DNA of 64,000 nt from Verrucomicrobiota bacterium (GTDB taxonomy: Bacteria; Verrucomicrobiota; Verrucomicrobiia; Limisphaerales; SIBE01), in contig VHDE01000007.1 of assembly GCA_016871515.1 (NCBI GenBank), positions 1 to 64,000 on the forward strand, read 5' to 3'. Within the stretch, counting starts at the first letter, position 1. Each line of letters starts with the position of its first letter. A model generated the notes under the pieces. The model saw nothing but the letters and a program-made list of their open reading frames with translations, ran no database searches and was not told the DNA's origin. The translations under genes and the position numbers were made by a program. Of the stretch, positions 38,053 through 47,540 are shown in pieces.

Positions 38053-39738
38053 CTAATTGGCAGCTTTGTTCTCGGTCTTGTCGGTTGGCAAAATGATTTG
38101 AGCCAATTCGCGCTCTTTGCGGAGCCATTCACTAAACGCCTCGTACTGCCGCGATCTTCGCAAATCAGCCAGGAAATCCGGCAATTCCTCTTTCACGCGG
38201 GCGTCGGAGACGGGCACCTTGGCCTGCAAACGAACAATGAACCCACCATCACTGGCCTGGGTGAAGCTGCTCAATTTCCCGGGCGAGAGGGCAAACGCGG
38301 AATTCTTTAGAGAGGGCAAACTATTGCGATATGGTAATTCGGGCAGGACAGTTGTTTTCTGCGAGAATGGCGGCAGATCAATGGAGGTAAAGTTCGCTTC
38401 GGCGACCGCAGCCGAGAAAGCTTTGCCCTGGGCCAAAGCATTCGTGATCGAGTTGTACAATTCGTTGCCGGCGTTGCTCACTAATTCGCGGACCTTATTT
38501 CTGCGGAAATCTTCCTCGACTTTGGCGCGAATGCTGTCCAACGGTGGCAACGAACTAGGAATTCTTTTGTTCCACCCAATAAGATAAACGCTCTCTTCAC
38601 CCACGATCGGCTGTTCGTAAACAGGCTCCTGAGGACTGAGACTAAAAGCGGCTTGTGAAAAAGTCAGCGGCACTTTTAGGTTCGGCGGCTCCTCATTTTG
38701 GCCAAATGGTTCAGTGATTTGCGAGAGGAGGCCCTCGGCCGCGGCCAAATTCGCCAGATTGTTCGTCTGCGGCGGCAAGGCTATTAACTTGTTCGCAAAG
38801 TCGATGGCTTTCTTGTGCGCTTCGGTTAACCCAAGAGTCTGGCGAATCTCGTCCCGAATCTTTTGTTTCGCTGCGTCGGGTGTCATCGGCTGATTGTTGG
38901 CATCGACGAACGAGTTCGTCCCGCGCTGCTGATAGGTTGCTTCGACGATTTGGTGGATGTTCGTCATTTGACTCAGCTTTTGGTCCGCTTCGGCCAAATG
39001 ATTTGTGGCATCGAATTTGACGTAACTCACTTGAATGCGTTCCGGGTCCCGGTAAGACGCGGCATTATTTGTATAAAACGTCGCCAACGCGGTTGGGTCC
39101 ATCGTGACGGCTGAGAGATAATTTGAGGAGGAAAGAAAGACGGCTTCCGTGTCCACTTGCTCGTGTTCGCGACGATAAATGGCTTCGGCTTCTTGAGGGG
39201 TGACCAGTTTGCCGCTCAGACCGGCGACGTTGATTAGATGTTGGATGCCAACCTCGTGACGAACGAAGCGTTCGAAATCCTTTTGGGAGAGCCTGCCTTC
39301 CGGCAACGTATTCTTGATGAAATTCTCGTAAGCATCTTTGCGAAACGTCTTCCGCTCGCGATCCTGGAACGCCTCGACGATCCAATCCGCGGCAGCCTTT
39401 TCGCTGACCCTCACATCGAGCTCTTTCAGCTTCTCGGTGAGCAAGAGACGATTGCGTGTTTCCTGCTCCATGATCCCAAGCTGGCGGGTTGCTTCGTCAT
39501 TTTCCGGCCAGCGTCCGTAACTGAAGAGATAACGCAGGTGCGCCTCCCGATAGACATCGAGATACTCGTCGCGTGTGATGGGGCGACCGTTGATCGACCC
39601 GACGGGTTCGGTGCCGGAAGTCTTGCGCGCGAATGGATTCTGTTGATTCGGGCTAAAGAAAGCGACGAAACTAATGATCGTGACCGCACTGATAAATATC
39701 CAAAGCCACTTCTGATGACGGCGAATACTCGCAAACAT
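38053..39738 (-). CDS. PpiD/SurA-like membrane-anchored peptidyl-prolyl isomerase
   Basis: An N-terminal anchor (WLWIFISAVTIISFVAFF) is followed by a SurA_N-type chaperone region (VGSINGRPITRDEYLDVYRE, RLSQKDFERFVRHEVGIQHL) and a PpiC-type parvulin region in the C-terminal half (FALSPGKLSSFTQASDGGFI). At 561 aa it resembles PpiD in layout and probably helps fold exported proteins at the membrane. The parvulin domain is divergent, so isomerase activity is not certain. Confidence 0.85.
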   Translation of the reverse strand: MFASIRRHQKWLWIFISAVTIISFVAFFSPNQQNPFARKTSGTEPVGSINGRPITRDEYLDVYREAHLRYLFSYGRWPENDEATRQLGIMEQETRNRLLLTEKLKELDVRVSEKAAADWIVEAFQDRERKTFRKDAYENFIKNTLPEGRLSQKDFERFVRHEVGIQHLINVAGLSGKLVTPQEAEAIYRREHEQVDTEAVFLSSSNYLSAVTMDPTALATFYTNNAASYRDPERIQVSYVKFDATNHLAEADQKLSQMTNIHQIVEATYQQRGTNSFVDANNQPMTPDAAKQKIRDEIRQTLGLTEAHKKAIDFANKLIALPPQTNNLANLAAAEGLLSQITEPFGQNEEPPNLKVPLTFSQAAFSLSPQEPVYEQPIVGEESVYLIGWNKRIPSSLPPLDSIRAKVEEDFRRNKVRELVSNAGNELYNSITNALAQGKAFSAAVAEANFTSIDLPPFSQKTTVLPELPYRNSLPSLKNSAFALSPGKLSSFTQASDGGFIVRLQAKVPVSDARVKEELPDFLADLRRSRQYEAFSEWLRKERELAQIILPTDKTENKAAN

Positions 39739-39857
39739 ACTGGTTGTCCAAAAATAATTAAGCCCCGCACCCTACTCGCTCTCACTGAGCATGGTCAAAC
39801 GGAAAAACAAATCCAACTTTACAACGCGCCAGGGCTTATGTAACGCTGCACCTGCGT

Positions 39858-40247
39858 ATGATCATCCTCAAATGGACCGCCTGTTTGCTCGCGATGTTGG
39901 TCTTATCCGGCTGTTCCACGACCATAACAACAAACCTCACGCCATCCAAACATGTTCGGAATGCCAACGGCCTTTACCTCTTTGAAGTCGCGTTAGACAG
40001 CAACCAACAGACTTTGCGCAAAGAGACGATCAAACCGTACGTCGTGATCGGTTTCGACAAGTACCCGATGGTTCCTGCGCCCGTTTTGAAGAATCGCTGG
40101 GAGACGCTGGTCGGGCCGATACCGGCCGATCGGACTCACGTGAATTACCGTTACAAGTTCGATTACGAGTACAACCGGTTTCCTCAACGCGGATCCAGCA
40201 GCAAGCTCTCGCCGCCTTACCAATTGGAAATCATCGATAAGCAATAA
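39858..40247 (+). CDS. Hypothetical lipoprotein
   Basis: At 129 aa it has a lipobox (LLAMLVLSGC followed by ST) and a short beta-rich domain (GLYLFEVALDSNQQTLRKE, KPYVVIGFDKYPMVP, YRYKFDYEY). Lipidation at Cys is predicted and the protein would sit in the envelope. No family is recognised. It is divergent from the PpiD-like gene, which may be functionally related. Confidence 0.75.
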   Translation: MIILKWTACLLAMLVLSGCSTTITTNLTPSKHVRNANGLYLFEVALDSNQQTLRKETIKPYVVIGFDKYPMVPAPVLKNRWETLVGPIPADRTHVNYRYKFDYEYNRFPQRGSSSKLSPPYQLEIIDKQ

Positions 40248-40402
40248 CGCAGAGGCGCAGAGAGGCAAAGGCGCCAAGCTTTGAACCAAAGCGGTTGAGA
40301 AAGACTCGTTTGTTGCCGCTCACCGATTGGGTGAGTTTCGATTCCTGTTCGGTTCAATTCTTTGAGTCTTTGTGTCCCTTTGTGTCCTTGCGCCTTTGCG
40401 TT
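40246..40402. repeat. aacgcagaggcgcagag-type inverted repeat
   Basis: aacgcagaggcgcagagagg at the lipoprotein stop pairs roughly with ttgcgcctttgcgtt at 40388-40402. Between them lies ctttgtgtccctttgtgtcc, a small direct repeat. It is an imperfect member of the dispersed element set. Confidence 0.6.
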
Positions 40403-40430
40403 AAGTTAAGTCTAAATCTAAATGCCGGAT

Positions 40431-41957
40431 TTAAGCTGAAGCAAGAGATGCACTGGAGCGCGCTGCCGCCAGCTCCTCCTCAAAATCGACAATTTCTTTA
40501 ATCTGCATCAGGAACCAGCGGTCAATTTTGCTGAGCGCAAAGATTTCTTCGAGATTGAACCCGGCGCGGAAGGCATGGCGGATAAAGAAGATTCGCTCGG
40601 CGTTTGGCACGCTCAATTTTCGGGTAATCACATCGCGCGGAAGGATTGCGCGATCCTCATAAACTTCGTTGCCAATGCGCCAAGGTTTGCCATCGCCGCC
40701 CAAACCGCTGCGGCCTATCTCGAGCGAGCGCAAACATTTCTGCAGAGACTCCTTGAAGGTCCGCCCGATGGCCATCGCTTCGCCGACCGATTTCATTTGT
40801 GTGTTTAAGGTCGGATCAGCTTGAGGAAACTTTTCAAAGGCAAACCGCGGAATCTTGGTAACTACATAGTCGATAGTTGGCTCAAAGCTGGCGGGTGTTT
40901 CGCGTGTGATGTCGTTCTTGATTTCGTCGAGCATGTAACCGACAGCCAACTTCGCGGCAATCTTGGCAATCGGAAACCCAGTCGCCTTGGAAGCGAGGGC
41001 CGAGGAACGCGAAACTCGCGGGTTCATCTCGATGATGACCATCCGCCCGTTATCCGGATTAACGGCAAATTGAATATTGGAACCGCCGGTCTCGACGCCA
41101 ATCTCGCGAATGACCGCAAACGAGGCGTCGCGCATGATCTGATATTCCTTGTCCGTCAACGTCTGGATCGGCGCGACGGTTATGGAATCGCCCGTGTGAA
41201 CCCCCATCGGATCAAAGTTCTCAATCGAACAAATGATCACGCAGTTGTCCGCCTTGTCTCGCATGACCTCCATTTCGTATTCCTTCCAGCCCAGCAACGA
41301 TTCTTCGACCAGAATTTCTGAGACCGGCGAAAGTTCGAGGCCGCGCTTGGCCAATTCGTCAAACTCTTCGCGATTGTAAGCAATACCGCCTCCGGTGCCG
41401 CCCAGAGTAAAGGCGGGCCGAATGATCAGTGGAAACCGGCCAATCTTTTCCGCAACGTCGCGCGCTTCGTTAAGATTGTGCGCTGTGCCGCTGATCGGCA
41501 CATCCAAACCGATCTTGATCATCCGTTCCTTGAAGATTTGCCGGTCTTCACCTCGCTCAATTGCTTGGGCGTTGGCGCCGATCATTTCGATTTGGTATTT
41601 CTCCAGCGCACCAGACCGGAAGAGCGCCATCGCGGTATTCAAAGCCGTTTGCCCGCCCAAAGTTGGCAGAAGAACGAGCTTGCCTTGCGCACCGAGACGC
41701 TTCAGTTCTGCAACTTCGCGCGCAATGATTTTTTCGACGCATTCCGGAGTAATCGGTTCGATATATGTGCGATCGGCGAATTCCGGGTCCGTCATGATTG
41801 TGGCCGGATTGGAATTGACCAGAACGACCCGGTAATTCTCCTCTTTTAGCGCCTTGCACGCTTGCGTCCCGGAATAATCAAACTCGCAGGCCTGGCCAAT
41901 AATGATCGGTCCGGCGCCTATGATTAGAACTGAATGAATGTCCGTGCGTCTCGGCAT
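40431..41957 (-). CDS. carB: Carbamoyl-phosphate synthase large subunit, N-terminal half only
   Basis: From [20 protein letters not shown] the protein matches CarB residues 1 to about 490: ATP-grasp segments [31 protein letters not shown] and [20 protein letters not shown], then the first helices of the oligomerisation domain ([20 protein letters not shown]). It stops there, at 508 aa, while full CarB is about 1070. The carbamate-phosphorylating second half is not in this window. Some prokaryotes (for example Methanocaldococcus and Aquifex) have carB split into two genes at this place, so this is more likely a split gene than a truncation. Confidence 0.9.
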   Translation of the reverse strand: MPRRTDIHSVLIIGAGPIIIGQACEFDYSGTQACKALKEENYRVVLVNSNPATIMTDPEFADRTYIEPITPECVEKIIAREVAELKRLGAQGKLVLLPTLGGQTALNTAMALFRSGALEKYQIEMIGANAQAIERGEDRQIFKERMIKIGLDVPISGTAHNLNEARDVAEKIGRFPLIIRPAFTLGGTGGGIAYNREEFDELAKRGLELSPVSEILVEESLLGWKEYEMEVMRDKADNCVIICSIENFDPMGVHTGDSITVAPIQTLTDKEYQIMRDASFAVIREIGVETGGSNIQFAVNPDNGRMVIIEMNPRVSRSSALASKATGFPIAKIAAKLAVGYMLDEIKNDITRETPASFEPTIDYVVTKIPRFAFEKFPQADPTLNTQMKSVGEAMAIGRTFKESLQKCLRSLEIGRSGLGGDGKPWRIGNEVYEDRAILPRDVITRKLSVPNAERIFFIRHAFRAGFNLEEIFALSKIDRWFLMQIKEIVDFEEELAAARSSASLASA

Positions 41958-42160
41958 AAAATGCAGGGAGACTTTAGGCATTCCCGCATTCTTGTCATTT
42001 GTTTTCTTCGGCGGCAAACGCGTTCCCTTCGCGTTCCCTAGCTGGCGAAGCCAATCTGCAATGCAATCCAGTTGGTGACCCCCTTTGCAGTCCAATCGCG
42101 ACACTAAACAGTTCGGACTTCGCTCGCGCCGCGACGGCGCAGCGCCATTCCTCCACCTCG

Positions 42161-42823
42161 CTAATGTTGCGCGAGAAGTCTCACCAAGCGAATTCCTATC
42201 AGCACGGCCATGACTAAGAACGACGCCCCAGAAAAGTGTGACATGCGCACGAGCGTCTTTGTCGAAAACTTCCCGTGTCCGAGCGAGACAACAAAACTCA
42301 GAAAGATAAACCAGGCAAAGGCGCCGGCGGACATTCCAATCACGCACGCACCCTTGCTCGGCCAGGTGTCCTCAATCCATTCGTGTGAAATAAAACTGGC
42401 TGACAACGTGATCCAAAAGAGCAGAACCGTCGGATTCCCCAGCACACGCACAAATCCGATCATGAAGGCTGTGTGCGGATGCAGCCGATGTTCAACGCGC
42501 TCCAGGCTTTTGCCCGTGACAGGCAGTTCTTTGATCAAAAGATACTTGATGCCTAGATAAACCATCACCAGGAAGCTCAGCAGCTCAATGGCGGCGCGGA
42601 TCAAACGCGAGGTGAACAACCCGGAAAAACCAGCGAAGGCGACGCTGCAATAGATGAAGTCCATCGCGATGGCGCCCAACCCTATCAGAGCGGCCCATCG
42701 AAAGCCGCGCGTCGCGCCTTCGTTCAGGATGGTGATGTTGATCGGCCCTACCGGAATCGAGATAAGAAAGCCAGCCACCAACCCGATGATGCTGGCCATC
42801 AACAGTTCAGAAACTTCGGCCAT
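42161..42823 (-). CDS. LysE/RhtB family transporter
   Basis: This is a 220-aa membrane protein with about six hydrophobic segments. The LysE-family start [20 protein letters not shown] with GPI/VGPxN and the conserved GNPTVLLFW in the middle are present. Members export amino acids. It starts 5 bp after pssA, so the two are co-transcribed; a link to serine or lipid metabolism is speculative. Confidence 0.87.
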   Translation of the reverse strand: MAEVSELLMASIIGLVAGFLISIPVGPINITILNEGATRGFRWAALIGLGAIAMDFIYCSVAFAGFSGLFTSRLIRAAIELLSFLVMVYLGIKYLLIKELPVTGKSLERVEHRLHPHTAFMIGFVRVLGNPTVLLFWITLSASFISHEWIEDTWPSKGACVIGMSAGAFAWFIFLSFVVSLGHGKFSTKTLVRMSHFSGASFLVMAVLIGIRLVRLLAQH

Positions 42824-42828
42824 GCCCT

Positions 42829-43680
42829 TTATCGTTCCATTTCAGCCGAATCGTCCTCGTCCTCGTCCTCGATTTCATGGCGCATCCGACGCGAGATGCG
42901 TGGTCGAACAAACCCGTAAATCAGGTAAGCCGTAAAAAGCGCCGGCAGCACAAAAGGCAGAATCTTATCGCGGAGCACGAGCAAGAAACCAATGAACAAA
43001 ATGGCAATGACCATCTTGGTGAAGGGCCTGGTTGCACGAAGGTCGAGATTTTTGAAGGAAGGATACTTTCGTTCGCTGACCATCATGAACGAGACGAAAA
43101 GCAGGATGCACGGCAAAATGTAGCGCCAAGTTCCCTTGGCGAAATCGCGATCCTCCCACCACATAATGAACCATGTTAGTGACGCCACGAGGCCAGCCGC
43201 CGCCGGAATCGGGAAGCCCAGAAACTCCTTGCCTCCTCCTGTTCCAGCCATCGCTGCCAGGCAGTTGAACCGGGCCAGCCGCAGCGCACCGCAGATTAAG
43301 TAAATCGACGCAATGAACCAGCCGATTTCGGGATGATTCACAAAGACATCCTTCAAAACAATGCGATGCACCAAAAAGGCCGGCGCCGCGCCGAACGAGA
43401 TTAAGTCGGCCAAAGAATCGAACTCGCGCCCGAATGGGCTTTCCGATCCCCCCATCCGCGCCGCGCGTCCATCCAATAAATCGAAGATGCAAGCCAGGAA
43501 AATGAAAAAGAGCGCATTCTTAATCGCCGGAAAAAAAATCGCCGGATCGCTGATGTCTGCTTCGACGATCTTAGTTAAGGCCACAAATCCGCAGAACAAA
43601 TTCCCTGCCGTCATCAGGTTCGGCAGAAAATAGATTCTCAGTTTGGACGAATCGGTTCCCGGAATCGACTGGATTGTCAT
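42829..43680 (-). CDS. pssA: CDP-diacylglycerol-serine O-phosphatidyltransferase
   Basis: The CDP-alcohol phosphatidyltransferase motif DGRAARMGGSESPFGREFDS (D-G-x2-A-R-x8-G-x3-D-x3-D, completed by the next residues LAD) is exact. It has multiple membrane helices and a charged acidic C-terminal tail (DEDEDDSAEMER). It makes phosphatidylserine from CDP-diacylglycerol and serine. It lies 7 bp after psd, which decarboxylates the product. Confidence 0.93.
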   Translation of the reverse strand: MTIQSIPGTDSSKLRIYFLPNLMTAGNLFCGFVALTKIVEADISDPAIFFPAIKNALFFIFLACIFDLLDGRAARMGGSESPFGREFDSLADLISFGAAPAFLVHRIVLKDVFVNHPEIGWFIASIYLICGALRLARFNCLAAMAGTGGGKEFLGFPIPAAAGLVASLTWFIMWWEDRDFAKGTWRYILPCILLFVSFMMVSERKYPSFKNLDLRATRPFTKMVIAILFIGFLLVLRDKILPFVLPALFTAYLIYGFVRPRISRRMRHEIEDEDEDDSAEMER

Positions 43681-43687
43681 AGCCTCG

Positions 43688-44374
43688 TCAGTTGCGTGTC
43701 GCCATCACGGTTTCGCCGCCGGTCACTTTATCTCCTAACTTCACCGCGATCCGTGTGGTAAGCGGCAGGTAAAGGTCCACGCGCGAACCGAAGCGAATCA
43801 GGCTGATCCGTTCACCGCGCTCCACAACGTCGCCGGCACTCGCCCATGGAACAATTCTGCGCGCCAAAAGGCCGGCAATGAGACGAACGGCGATCTTCTC
43901 GCTAGGTTGTTCGCTGGACTCAAACCCAATCAGGACGTTTTCATTTTGAGAACTGCATTCGGGCTTCATCGCATTGATAAATTTTCCGGGGCAATGTCTC
44001 AGGTAAGCGATCTGCCCAGCCACGGGCGCGTTCTGCACGTGAACGTCAAACACGGAGAGAAAAATGGAAATGCGCCGGCAGGGACCTCCAATAAACTCAT
44101 TTTCGGACGTCTCATCGATGATGTCCACTTTGCCGTGGGCCGGAGAAACGATTGCTTGAGTATTCTTCGGAACCTTCGGATCGGGGTCGCGGAAAAAGTT
44201 CAGCGAGAACAGCGCAAAGAGAACCCACAACACGATCAACGTTGTCGCTATCGCCGCGACAATCGATCCAATAATAGTCGCCAGCACTCCGCCCGCGATT
44301 GACACTATCAAAAGGATTAGAGTCCAGAGGATGAGTCGCATCCCCGCTTGTCTGGCTTTTCCTTTGTGCTTCAT
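43688..44374 (-). CDS. psd: Phosphatidylserine decarboxylase, short type
   Basis: After two N-terminal membrane helices comes the PSD domain: NFFRDPDPKVPKNTQAIVSP, RRISIFLSVFDVHVQNAPVA and the autocleavage site IRFGSRVDLYLP, where the Ser of GS becomes the pyruvoyl group. At 228 aa it is the short decarboxylase common in environmental bacteria. With pssA it makes phosphatidylethanolamine. Confidence 0.93.
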   Translation of the reverse strand: MKHKGKARQAGMRLILWTLILLIVSIAGGVLATIIGSIVAAIATTLIVLWVLFALFSLNFFRDPDPKVPKNTQAIVSPAHGKVDIIDETSENEFIGGPCRRISIFLSVFDVHVQNAPVAGQIAYLRHCPGKFINAMKPECSSQNENVLIGFESSEQPSEKIAVRLIAGLLARRIVPWASAGDVVERGERISLIRFGSRVDLYLPLTTRIAVKLGDKVTGGETVMATRN

Positions 44375-45034
44375 ACCCTATTGTAACTCAATCTGCTCTC
44401 TGAAACATCCCGCTGCTTTGAATTAGGTGTTTGCTCCGCTAGAACTGCCCATCGATCATGCCCGCATCGTCCATATAACCGTTCATAGCGGAAGTATTGT
44501 GCCGCTCGCTTTGAAGTCAACGCTCGGCTGGGAAAGTCTCCAAGTCAATCTTAACGCAGACCGACGATCGCGCATTAAGGTCGAGTGGAATCCGACAGCT
44601 CCGCCAGCCTGCGGCCTAGATCGCGCGAGCCATGGATTAAGCGCCAAGCTTGCAGGTTTTTTGCAGAAGCCAATCGCGTGTCCCGGGCTTTTCATTTTCG
44701 CGACGGAGCAAGTCTGGGGATTCCTTGCGCGTGGACACCGTTGAGCACCCGGATAAGGCCGCTCGAGGCATCTCGTAGCGGCAGGCATCCTGCCCGGCGG
44801 ACCACGCGTGCGAGCTAGAATGCCGCATCCGCGCTTCAAGCGTTGTTCCGGGCGGCAAGATGCGCGCCCCCTACGGCAGGCAGGATGCCCGCCGCTACGG
44901 ACAGCTTCCAGATGCACTGGACAAAATGGGAGCCGAAATGAGAACCGTGAGATCCGGATCCGTCCTTGTCCGGACGCCTCCGAACCGCTACCCTCCGTTC
45001 TCGGGTGAAAAGGCTGAAAAAGCATTGAAAAAGC
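44375..45034. other. Intergenic with one inverted repeat
   Basis: No coding frame is convincing on either strand. It contains the inverted repeat 44774-44899. The long minus ORF (44483-45025) reads as low-complexity basic sequence and is not accepted. Confidence 0.5.
44774..44899. repeat. GGCAGG-CAT-CCTGCC inverted repeat
   Basis: cgtagcggcaggcatcctgc (44774 on) pairs with ggcaggatgcccgccgctac (44879 on) at 20 of 21 positions. Each arm contains its own hairpin GGCAGG-CAT-CCTGCC, with CAT as loop. Confidence 0.85.
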
Positions 45035-46756
45035 ATGAAAGCTTGGGCCTCTCTATTCCTTTTCCTTTGCGTTGTCTTCAAAGCCGCGGCAGCCGCGGAT
45101 TCACAGCGCCCAAACATCCTTTTTTGTTTTGCGGACGATTGGGGCCGTTACGCGAGCATTTATGCAACGGTCGAGTCGCGTCCATCACCGAACCAAGTCG
45201 TTCGGACGCCAACCATCGATCAGATCGCCCGGCGCGGTGTGTTATTCAAAAACACGTTCGTCGGTTCGCCCTCTTGCACGCCCTGCCGCAGCGCGTTGTT
45301 GTCGGGGCGGTACTTCTTTAACACTGGCCGCGGGGCGATCCTCAGTGGTGCGGTGTGGGATTCGAATATTCCGAGCTGGCCGCTGCTGCTCAAACACGCG
45401 GGCTACCACATCGGCAAAGCATTCAAAGTCTGGAGTCCAGGCACACCAGCCGACGCACCGTATGGCGGGCAAACGCACGCCTATCAAAAGGCCGGAAATC
45501 TCTTCAATAATTTCTCCGAGAACGCGACAAAAATGGTGCGCGAAGGAATGACGTTCGAGGCCGCCAAACAACGGATGCTCGATCAAGTGCGCGACAACTT
45601 CGCCGCCTTCCTCACGGAACGAAAGCCAGGACAACCATTCTGCTTCTGGTTTGGTCCGACGCTCACGCATCGCACTTGGCAGAAAGGTTCAGGCAAAGCG
45701 CTTTGGAACATCGAACCCGATTCGCTCAAGGGCAAGCTGCCGAAATTTCTGCCCGATGTCGCCGAAGTGCGCCAAGATGTAGCCGATTATCTCGGTGAGG
45801 TACAGGCGTTGGACGCAGGCATCGCCGTCCTTATTAAAGAGCTCGAGATAGCCGGAGAACTCGACCGCACGATCGTTGTGCTGAGCGGCGATCATGGCAT
45901 GCCCGGTGTGCCCGGCGGAAAATGTAACCTTTCTGATTTCGGCGCCGGCGTATCTCTCGTCGCCGCTGGACCGGGCATTAAGCCTGGCCGCGTTGTGGAC
46001 GATTTCGTTTGGTTGCCTGACCTTGCGCCGACATTCCTCGAACTCAGTGGCGCGAAACTTCCAGCCGGGATGAACGCCCGCAGTCTTTTGTCTGTGCTGC
46101 ATTCCGAAAAGTCCGGCCAAGTGGACCCGACTCGCACATCGGTTGTCACAGGACGCGAACGCCATGTCGGGGCGGCCCGCGAAGGGAACCTGCCCTATCC
46201 GCAGCGGGCTTTGCGGACACACGATTTCCTTTACATCCGTAACTTCAAGGAAGACCGCTGGCCTATGGGCAGTCCCAAGACTGTGACCCCCACAACGGCG
46301 CCGACGACCAGCGAACTCGAAAATGAGACCTATGCGGCATTCGCAGACATGGACGCCAGCCCGACGAAGGCGTGGCTCATCGCGCATCGCAATGACCCCG
46401 AGTGGAAATGGCACTATGACTTCGCCTTTGGAAAACGTCCCGCCGAAGAACTTTACGATCTCCGCAACGATCCCGATCAAGTGAAGAATCTCGCGGCTGA
46501 TCCCGCCTTCAGTGTGAAAAAAAAGGAACTCGCGGCACAGTTGATCAAGATTCTTGTTGATGCTGGTGACCCGCGTGTTACCGGCGATGGCTCAACCTTT
46601 GACAAGCCTCCATTCGTCGAAGCGCCAAATCAGCCCACGGCCATCGTTTTTCCAGGCGCAGCTTGGGAAGAAACTAGTCCGCAATCGCAGGCGATTAATC
46701 CAGAGAAACTGCAACGCGCTATCGCCCATCTCGAGGATTCGGTCACTGGATGCTGA
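45035..46756 (+). CDS. Secreted formylglycine sulfatase
   Basis: It has a signal peptide (LFLFLCVVFKAAAA) and then PNILFCFADDWGRY with the metal-binding DD. The sulfatase signature follows near Cys81 (SPSCTPCRSALLSGR, C-x-P-x-R), where Cys is converted to formylglycine. VVLSGDHGMPG supplies further ligands. It would remove sulfate from polysaccharides or steroids in the periplasm. The last ~35 residues (AINPEKLQRAIAHLEDSV) resemble the start of a serine beta-lactamase-like domain, so the C-terminus looks like a broken fusion. Confidence 0.92.
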   Translation: MKAWASLFLFLCVVFKAAAAADSQRPNILFCFADDWGRYASIYATVESRPSPNQVVRTPTIDQIARRGVLFKNTFVGSPSCTPCRSALLSGRYFFNTGRGAILSGAVWDSNIPSWPLLLKHAGYHIGKAFKVWSPGTPADAPYGGQTHAYQKAGNLFNNFSENATKMVREGMTFEAAKQRMLDQVRDNFAAFLTERKPGQPFCFWFGPTLTHRTWQKGSGKALWNIEPDSLKGKLPKFLPDVAEVRQDVADYLGEVQALDAGIAVLIKELEIAGELDRTIVVLSGDHGMPGVPGGKCNLSDFGAGVSLVAAGPGIKPGRVVDDFVWLPDLAPTFLELSGAKLPAGMNARSLLSVLHSEKSGQVDPTRTSVVTGRERHVGAAREGNLPYPQRALRTHDFLYIRNFKEDRWPMGSPKTVTPTTAPTTSELENETYAAFADMDASPTKAWLIAHRNDPEWKWHYDFAFGKRPAEELYDLRNDPDQVKNLAADPAFSVKKKELAAQLIKILVDAGDPRVTGDGSTFDKPPFVEAPNQPTAIVFPGAAWEETSPQSQAINPEKLQRAIAHLEDSVTGC

Positions 46757-47013
46757 ACGAGGGCAGATGGAATGGCCGGCCGCTAATCTCTGCGGAATGG
46801 ATGCCCGCAGCAAATCCCGCGACCACTGACGCTGCTAACGCAGAGGCAACTCGAGAACTGAAGGCAAGGAGCTCCGGTTGCGCTGTTCGGTTCCACAAGA
46901 TGCCTTGGCTCAAGGCGGGCTCTCCATTTATGGCGCCGAATGCGGCCGTTATCCGGCATCGCCGGCAGTCATTGTCGAATGGTAATCGCTGGTTTGCTTG
47001 GTCTCAGCAGTAG
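46757..47013 (+). pseudogene. Relic of a beta-lactamase-like serine hydrolase domain
   Basis: Directly after the sulfatase, in another frame, GRWNGRPLISAEWMPAANPA matches a segment typical of beta-lactamase/DD-peptidase family hydrolases (LNEGRWNGxxLxxxEW). The start of that fold seems to be the tail of the sulfatase (INPEKLQRAIAHLE), and the middle with SxxK is missing. It is probably a deleted fusion partner or neighbour. Confidence 0.5.
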
Positions 47014-47057
47014 AAAAGCTCGTGACAACGCACTGATTTTGCCGACGCTTATCGGCT

Positions 47058-47294
47058 ATGAAGAATCAATCTGTCCAATCGACCACCGCGATGTTCCTGG
47101 CCGCGATTACCGTCAGCGTTTTTGTCGGCTGCGCTAGCCCGCACGGTCAGTCCAAGACTCTTTCTGGCGAGGAGATGCGTGCTCTCTATCCTCGCGAGTA
47201 TCTGGATTCATTGGATCCATGGGAACGCCAAGGCGTGGAACGCAGAATGATTGAGGACGACCTTAAACAGAGAGAGCGCGAGAGACGCCGATAA
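47058..47294 (+). CDS. Small lipoprotein
   Basis: The 78-residue product has a signal and lipobox (AAITVSVFVGC followed by AS) and a short charged mature part (LYPREYLDSLDPWERQGVER, then a basic, Arg-rich end). No family is recognised. It lies between the sulfatase region and the five-heme cytochrome and may be an envelope accessory. Confidence 0.65.
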   Translation: MKNQSVQSTTAMFLAAITVSVFVGCASPHGQSKTLSGEEMRALYPREYLDSLDPWERQGVERRMIEDDLKQRERERRR

Positions 47295-47540
47295 CATTAG
47301 TGCCAAACCAGCCGATGGCCTCTGAATGACAAGGAGCGCGAGCACGTAGCGGTTTCAATCGAGCGTTCTTGGCGCTCCTCGTCATCGGTCAGCTTGGTCG
47401 TTCGTGGCCCGTCAACCAATCAAAACACTTGCGGCGTTGCGCTGGTTTGCACTTAACTTCGAATCAATCAGCACGGAACTGGAAAGTTCCGTGACCGGCG
47501 GACAAAGAATGTCTGCTTTACGATTACGTGGGAAGTCATC
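47295..47540. other. Intergenic with two hairpins
   Basis: No gene was found. Hairpins at 47472-47516 lie just upstream of the cytochrome gene. Confidence 0.5.
47472..47516. repeat. Two adjacent hairpins with A-rich loops
   Basis: CACGGAACT-GGAA-AGTTCCGTG (47472-47493) is a perfect 9-bp stem with a GGAA loop. GCGGACA-AAGAA-TGTCTGC (47498-47516) follows. The stem of the first is unlike any other in the window, but the loop is the same as at 1797 and 8207. Confidence 0.85.

Noticed and set aside
44427-45025. ORFs on both strands between psd and the sulfatase
   Set aside because: No domain, biased composition, and they overlap the inverted repeat.
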